Source: Candidatus Apopatosoma intestinale
Lineage (GTDB): Bacteria; Bacillota; Clostridia; Oscillospirales; CAG-272
DNA: 7,561 nt
Reading direction: 5' to 3'
Assembly (NCBI GenBank): GCA_018064545.1
Contig: JAGHUY010000068.1
Location: 1 to 7,561, forward strand
Position 1 is the stretch's first letter, and each line of letters starts with the position of its first letter. A program made the position numbers and the translations under genes. This document shows positions 6,834 through 7,561 of the stretch, piece by piece. The notes under the pieces were generated by a model. The model searched no databases and was not told the origin of the DNA. It saw only the letters and a list, made by a program, of their open reading frames with translations.

Positions 6834-6860
6834 TTTTTATCGGAAATGCCCCCATAAAAA
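6834..6860. repeat. A/T-tract inverted repeat between the divergent promoters
   Basis: TTTTTAT (6834-6840) and ATAAAAA (6854-6860) form a 7-bp inverted repeat around a 13-bp spacer that contains CCCCC. It sits between the two divergent -35 boxes, at roughly -48 of rny and just upstream of the transporter -35. It could act as UP elements, bent DNA or a repressor site. A perfect repeat of A/T tracts can also arise by chance. Confidence 0.3.
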
Positions 6861-6871
6861 AAGCGAATCGG

Positions 6872-6899
6872 TTGACAAAAACGGAAATCATGATACAAT
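6872..6899 (+). promoter_or_regulatory. Extended -10 sigma-A promoter of the ThrE-family gene
   Basis: TTGACA (6872-6877) is 16 bp from TACAAT (6894-6899), which is preceded by TG one base before the hexamer (6891-6892), forming an extended -10. An A-tract (6856-6862) lies upstream of the -35. The predicted start at about 6906 gives a leader of about 24 nt with room only for the ribosome binding site GGGAG (6919-6923). Confidence 0.75.
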
Positions 6900-6929
6900 A
6901 GGGATACCATTATATATTGGGAGAAAGCC

Positions 6930-7561
6930 ATGGAACGTTTTGACAGCACCTACTACCGTCGGTTGGCGGATTTCGCCATCAATGCCGGAGAGATCATGAT
7001 CCGGAACGGCGCGGAAACGCATCGGGTGGAGGATACCATGTCCCGCATTCTGGACACCACCGGCTTTCCGGTGGCCAGCACCTTCGTTCTGCCGACCGGT
7101 ATCATGCTCACCCTGTCCGATTCGCTCGGAGAAACCTTTTCGTTAAACCGCCGTGTCGCGCCGGGTTCGACCAACCTCAACATGGTGTGCGAGGTCAACC
7201 GGATTTCCCGCGCGTTCTGTGCGGGCACTCTCTCTTTGGGGGACGCGGAAAAAGAACTCGGCTCCTTAAAAAACGCGCTTCTGTACTCCCGTTTTCTCAA
7301 AATCTTCGGGTGCATGATCGGCTGTGCCGGCTTTGCCGTCGTGTTCGGCGGCGGGCTGACGGAGTTCGGCATCGCGCTGTTCTGCGGCCTGTTTTTGGGG
7401 CTGGAAAATTACTTTTTGCGCCCGCTCATCGGAAAACCGTTTATTTCGGATGCACTCGGTGCCGCGATCTCCTCATTTCTCGCCGTTCTGTTCTCCTATT
7501 TTCTCGGAACTTTTCTGCCGGGCGTCGGGACGGTTCTCGTGTCATCCGTCATTGCCGGCTG
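6930..7561 (+). CDS. Threonine/serine exporter family protein (ThrE N-terminal, DUF1212/YjjP type), 3'-truncated by window edge
   Basis: This reading frame starts at ATG 6930 and stays open for 210 codons to the window end. GGGAG (6919-6923) lies 6 nt before the start. The soluble N-terminal part (about 1-120) carries the family signature AGEIMIRNGAETHRVEDTM (19-37), followed by FVLPTGIMLTLSDS (52-65) and a VNRISR segment (89-94). The rest is hydrophobic, with probable membrane helices at about 122-141, 144-162, 172-193 and from 197 on. Members of this family export threonine and serine in Corynebacterium (ThrE) or, as YjjP with YjjB, are linked to succinate export in E. coli. The true substrate here cannot be read from sequence. 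In Firmicutes this half (about 250 aa) is often followed by a separate YjjB-like gene, which would lie beyond the window. It has its own promoter and diverges from rny. Confidence 0.88.
   Translation, partial: MERFDSTYYRRLADFAINAGEIMIRNGAETHRVEDTMSRILDTTGFPVASTFVLPTGIMLTLSDSLGETFSLNRRVAPGSTNLNMVCEVNRISRAFCAGTLSLGDAEKELGSLKNALLYSRFLKIFGCMIGCAGFAVVFGGGLTEFGIALFCGLFLGLENYFLRPLIGKPFISDALGAAISSFLAVLFSYFLGTFLPGVGTVLVSSVIAG

Noticed and set aside
6953..7372. 139-codon - strand frame inside the ThrE-family gene
   Set aside because: The + strand frame carries the family signature, a promoter and a ribosome binding site. The - frame has none.

Overview
This window looks like a chromosomal housekeeping region of a Gram-positive Bacillota (Firmicutes) bacterium, most likely of class Clostridia. 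The evidence is the gene order rsmB-rlmN-PP2C phosphatase-PASTA-type kinase-rsgA, which is the Bacillus/Clostridium arrangement, together with an RNase Y gene, strong AGGAGG-type ribosome binding sites and a TTG start. Base composition is moderately GC-rich in the genes and AT-rich between them. The taxonomic placement is inference. I see no mobile element, CRISPR array, tRNA or rRNA.

Layout. Positions 2-5034 (+ strand) hold one tightly packed operon: the 3' part of rsmB (its start lies before the window), rlmN (17-bp overlap), a PP2C Ser/Thr phosphatase (40-bp gap), a membrane Ser/Thr kinase (25-bp gap) and rsgA (ATGA overlap). An intrinsic terminator at 5033-5064 closes it. The first two genes modify rRNA. 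The phosphatase and kinase form an antagonistic reversible phosphorylation pair. RsgA is a GTPase for 30S subunit maturation, and its B. subtilis homologue is a known substrate of this kinase. The operon therefore combines ribosome maturation with Ser/Thr signalling.

Positions 5174-6715 (- strand) encode RNase Y, the membrane-anchored endoribonuclease that starts mRNA decay. It converges on rsgA, and the terminator between them works sequence-wise in both directions. Upstream of rny lies a divergent intergenic region (6716-6929). It holds a consensus sigma-A promoter for rny, a hairpin in the rny 5' leader, and an extended -10 promoter for the next gene. From 6930 to the window end is the 5' part of a ThrE-family (DUF1212) membrane transporter gene on the + strand.

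Most of the region is ordinary and conserved. The points that stand out are the kinase, which has a transmembrane segment but no extracellular PASTA repeats, and the structured leader of rny.
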